From: an uncultured Opitutaceae bacterium
GTDB taxonomy: Bacteria > Verrucomicrobiota > Verrucomicrobiia > Opitutales > Opitutaceae
Assembly: GCA_903929355.1 (NCBI GenBank)
Contig: CAIYUN010000072.1
Location: 1-64,000, forward strand
Length of the DNA: 64,000 nucleotides
Direction: 5' to 3'
In this document: positions 60,782 to 64,000 of the stretch, piece after piece
How the letters are laid out: every line of letters starts with the position of its first letter
Numbering within the stretch: the first letter of the stretch is position 1
The notes under the pieces: generated by a model
What the model was told of the DNA's origin: nothing
Databases searched by the model: none
Seen by the model: only the letters and a program-made list of their open reading frames with translations
Translations under genes and position numbers: made by a program

Positions 60782-62389
60782 TCACCTCGTCCGCGCCAGC
60801 TCCGCCGCGTGGCGGTATTGGGCCCGGAAGGCCGTGCCAAGTTCGGTTGCGAGACGGATTTCGTCAGCCGGGTCCTTTGAGGTCAGCGCGGCATGGATGC
60901 GACCGTTGGCCGCGGCGTAGTCCACTGCCGACAGGTCCTGCAGCGCCGCCAGCGCCGCCGGGGGGCGGCCGGCGGCGAGGATCGCCCGCCACGCCTCCGT
61001 GAGTTCGGGGTGCGGGTCGATGTCCATCACGCGGATGATGAAGCTGAGCTCCCGATACACCCCACCCGTCCACGCGGCGCGATAAACCAGCGGGCTGGCC
61101 GCCGCGTAGGGGTTCTCCTCCGGGTCGCTGCGCCGCGGCCCCAGTGCGGCGTCCGTGTAAAAGTCACGCCGGATCGGCAGCCGGCGCAACGCGTATTGCT
61201 CCGGGCCGCCGGGGGTGCCGGGGCGGACGTTCCATATCTCCTGCCCCTCCGGAGAGAGCGCAAACTCGATGAACGCCAGCGCCACCGTGCGGTGGGGCGC
61301 GCCGCGCAGGAGCCCAATGGGGTCGGCCGAGCACACCGTGCCCCCAACGGGTGAGACGTAGCCCACGCGGTCGCTCCCGGCGCGGCGCGTCACCGCCTCG
61401 GCCTGCTGGCGTCCGTAGGAGTCGATGCACATGCCCGCCGCGCAGTCCCCCGCCGCGACATCGATCGGGACCTTTTGCGCCGAGTCCGTGAAGTAGCGCG
61501 CGTTGGCCGAGATGAGTTGGAGCATCCGCAGCCCCGCCACCCAGCCCTCGCCGACCGCCCGGGTCTCGGTGATCTTGTCGGCCGGGCCCGCCGCTCCGGC
61601 CGGAGTCAAGGCCGTGAGCCGCGCCTGCATCTGCTGCTGGATGAGGTTTTCGAAGGCCTTGGCGATGGAGCCGCTCTTCGTCGGGTCCGCCAGCGCCACG
61701 CCGCCGAGGTAGCGCGCGTCTGCGAGGTCCGCCCATTGCGCCGGTGGCGAGGGCAGCCCGCGCCGCGCAACCTCGTCGCGGTTGAACACGATGCCAAACG
61801 CGCTCAACGCGCATCCAACCCAGCGGCCCGACGGATCCCAATAGTCCTCGCCGGCATACGCCGGCGGGATGACCGCGGCGGTGAACCATTCCGGATGCGC
61901 ATGAAGCATGCCGCAGTCCACCAGGCGGCCCGCCGCCGCCTGCGCCTTGAAGTCAAACGCGCCGCCACCAAAGAACAGGTCGAGGCCGCAGCCCGCGTCG
62001 GACGCGAGAAACGCCGCCCGCGCCGCTGCGGCGGGCGTGCCGACAGGCGCCTTGGGGTTAATGAAGCCGGCCTGCACCTCCGCGCTCCACGTCTGGCCGG
62101 GCCGGCTGATCCACAGGTTTTTGAACGCGTTGTTGTAGGCCCCCTCCAGGTAGCGGGCGATCTCACTGGTCCCGCCGAGAGAGCGCCAGTCCACCGCAAC
62201 GGTGCGGCCGGTTCGTGCCCGGTACCAGCGCGCGAACGCCAGCCCGTATTCGTGGCGGATGGCCTCGTTGTGGGGCGAGATGATGACGACCGTGTCGTCC
62301 GCCGCCGCACCCGCCTCGCGCGCCGGCCGCAACCAGAACGGCAGGGCGAGGGTCGCGGCGAGCAGAAATAGGATGAGGACGCGTTTCAT
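60782..62389 (-). CDS. ABC transporter extracellular substrate-binding protein
   Basis: Signal-like N-terminus MKRVLILFLLAATLALPFWLRP; VVIISPHNEAIRHEYGLAFARWYRARTGRTVAVDWRSLGGTSEIARYLE; adjacent to the ABC ATPase. Confidence 0.85.
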   Translation of the reverse strand: MKRVLILFLLAATLALPFWLRPAREAGAAADDTVVIISPHNEAIRHEYGLAFARWYRARTGRTVAVDWRSLGGTSEIARYLEGAYNNAFKNLWISRPGQTWSAEVQAGFINPKAPVGTPAAAARAAFLASDAGCGLDLFFGGGAFDFKAQAAAGRLVDCGMLHAHPEWFTAAVIPPAYAGEDYWDPSGRWVGCALSAFGIVFNRDEVARRGLPSPPAQWADLADARYLGGVALADPTKSGSIAKAFENLIQQQMQARLTALTPAGAAGPADKITETRAVGEGWVAGLRMLQLISANARYFTDSAQKVPIDVAAGDCAAGMCIDSYGRQQAEAVTRRAGSDRVGYVSPVGGTVCSADPIGLLRGAPHRTVALAFIEFALSPEGQEIWNVRPGTPGGPEQYALRRLPIRRDFYTDAALGPRRSDPEENPYAAASPLVYRAAWTGGVYRELSFIIRVMDIDPHPELTEAWRAILAAGRPPAALAALQDLSAVDYAAANGRIHAALTSKDPADEIRLATELGTAFRAQYRHAAELARTR

Positions 62390-62420
62390 GTCCGAAATCG
62401 TTCTCGTTCTCCTACGCTTA

Positions 62421-63491
62421 CTACCCCAACAGCACCACTACATCCTCCGGATCCGCCGCCGCGAAAAGCTCCGCTCCGTCCGGCGCGGCTGCGAGTCGCG
62501 GGTTGAGCTCGTAGATCTTCAACGTCAGGCCGGAGACGGCGAACTCATGCTGCGCCATCTCGCCGAGATAGACCGTGCCGCCGATCCGTCCGCGCAGGGC
62601 GTTGCCCGCGGGCGGCGCACGGTGGAGGGTCCAGCACTCGGGGCGCACCGACAGCATCACGGCCGCGCCGGCGGCCGGGTGCGCGGTCGGGTCACCCATG
62701 ATCCCCTCGAACCGGCCGGCGGGCGTCTCCACGAAAACTCGTCCGCCCGCCCCGCTGATCCACTTTCCCGGGAGCAAATTCGTCTCGCCGATGAACTCGG
62801 CGACCGCCCGGCTGACCGGCCGCCGGTAGACCTCGCGGGGGGTGCCGACCTGGAGGATGCGGCCGGCTTCGAGCACGGCCATGCGATCGGCGATGGCGAG
62901 GGCCTCCTTCTGGTCGTGCGTGACATAGACCGTGGTGAGTTTGGATTCCACGCATACCCGGCGGATTTCCGCCCGCAACTCCTGGCGCAACTGCGCGTCC
63001 AGATTCGACAACGGCTCGTCGAGCAACAGACAGCGCGGGCGCACGATGAGCGCACGCGCCAGCGCCACCCGCTGCTGTTGACCGCCCGAAAGCTGGTTCG
63101 GCCGGCGCGCACCCAGCTCACCCATCCGCACCGCGGCCAGCGCCGCGGCCACGCGGGCGGCGATCTCGGCCTTGGGCACGCGCCGCTCGACGAGGCCGAA
63201 GGCGACATTCTCCGCCACCGTGAGGTGCGGCCACAGGGCGTAGCTTTGGAACATCATCCCCGTGTTGCGCCGGTGCGGGGGGACAGCCGTCACGTCCTCG
63301 TCGCCGAACAGGATTTTGCCGGAATCCGGGACACAAAAACCTGCGAGACTGCGGAGGAGCGTGGTCTTGCCGCAACCGCTCGGGCCGAGCAGGAAAAACA
63401 ACTCGCCCGGCCGGATGGCGAGGTCGAGCCCGTCCAGCGCGACGGTGGCGCCGAACCGCTTGGTGAGTTGCTGGATTTGGATGCCGATCAT
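62421..63491 (-). CDS. ABC transporter ATP-binding protein (Fe3+/polyamine/sulfate-type, TOBE domain)
   Basis: FFLLGPSGCGKTTLLRSLAGF, QLSGGQQQRVALARALIVRPRCLLLDEPLSNLDAQLRQELR, C-terminal TOBE-like region. Confidence 0.95.
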   Translation of the reverse strand: MIGIQIQQLTKRFGATVALDGLDLAIRPGELFFLLGPSGCGKTTLLRSLAGFCVPDSGKILFGDEDVTAVPPHRRNTGMMFQSYALWPHLTVAENVAFGLVERRVPKAEIAARVAAALAAVRMGELGARRPNQLSGGQQQRVALARALIVRPRCLLLDEPLSNLDAQLRQELRAEIRRVCVESKLTTVYVTHDQKEALAIADRMAVLEAGRILQVGTPREVYRRPVSRAVAEFIGETNLLPGKWISGAGGRVFVETPAGRFEGIMGDPTAHPAAGAAVMLSVRPECWTLHRAPPAGNALRGRIGGTVYLGEMAQHEFAVSGLTLKIYELNPRLAAAPDGAELFAAADPEDVVVLLG

Positions 63492-63577
63492 GCCACGCGC
63501 AGGCTGCGCTCAGGCAAGTTTGGGGGCGTGGGAAGTCAAAGGGAATGCGCCTACTCGCTCTCGTCCGTCCGGCACCG

Positions 63578-63835
63578 CCCAATCCGGATTGGCCACAAAG
63601 AAGCACAAAAAACGCCTCTCGCTCCGGCGATCATCTTCCGCACGCCTATAGGTGCGACGCAGGGTTCACCACTTTCGAGCAAGTATCCAGACGGCGCGCC
63701 CGGCGTGTACGCCCCACCTCAAACTATCGCCCGCGCGCCTGTAGGCGCGACGCCGGGCCAGCCTAAACGCAGGATTTTTGCCTGCCGCGCCGAAGCCTTG
63801 GCGAAGGCGGGTGCCTTTTTGTGGCCAAATCTCCG
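63578..63835. repeat. composite intergenic repeat F2 (CAATCCGGATTGGCCACAAAGAAGCAC / CACGCCTATAGGTGCG / CGCGCGCCTGTAGGCGCG / GCGCCGAAGCCTTGGCGAAGGCGGG / TGCCTTTTTGTGGCC)
   Basis: Shares ordered modules with 49171..49350. Confidence 0.8.
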
Positions 63836-63920
63836 ACTTCCGGCCAGCTTCCGGCCTGCTCTCAGAAATCACCTTGCCAGCATGACCTCGTTTGGTTCCT
63901 GCTTCGCCCCTCCTTCACCC

Positions 63921-64000
63921 CATGAAAATCATCACCCCTGCCCGTCTGCGTTGCCTCGGCCTGCTTTTTACGCTCGCCATTCCCGCCGGCTCCATCCGTG
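63921..64000 (+). CDS. N-terminus of a putative secreted protein (partial, right edge)
   Basis: MKIITPARLRCLGLLFTLAIPAGSIR; signal peptide-like. Confidence 0.5.

Overview
GC-rich chromosomal window. Gene content suggests a Verrucomicrobiota/Opitutaceae-like bacterium (inference): Verru_Chthon pseudopilin genes, PEP-CTERM proteins, giant Ig/RCC1 protein. Most of it is ordinary: pheA, scpB, ilvD, pgi, rsmI, fmt, der, ffh, accA, dus, an olsB/olsA-like pair, a DEAD-box helicase and two-component genes. Accessory or unusual content: (1) an overlapping pseudopilin operon with Verru_Chthon-type genes at the left edge; (2) two tandem PL4-like rhamnogalacturonan lyases; (3) a response regulator / small ORF / GspE-PilB ATPase / PAS-histidine kinase array split by a complete IS1182-family element, whose CTAG target duplication contains the ATPase stop codon; (4) a ~7.9 kb Ig+RCC1 repeat gene with an apparent 1-nt frameshift; (5) two tandem hybrid kinases sharing a CBS-type input module; (6) several families of short palindromic or phrase-like repeats. 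The most interesting signal is (6). One family, core GGTGGAGCNNGTTGACCYCAACNNGCT, occurs at four loci with compensatory stem changes, and one copy is translated in frame inside the DEAD-box helicase. Other repeats form intergenic inverted pairs or enter the ends or linkers of CDSs (scpB, fmt, aminotransferase, ppx). No rRNA, tRNA or CRISPR array was recognised by eye. All homology calls come from reading motifs, with no database search.
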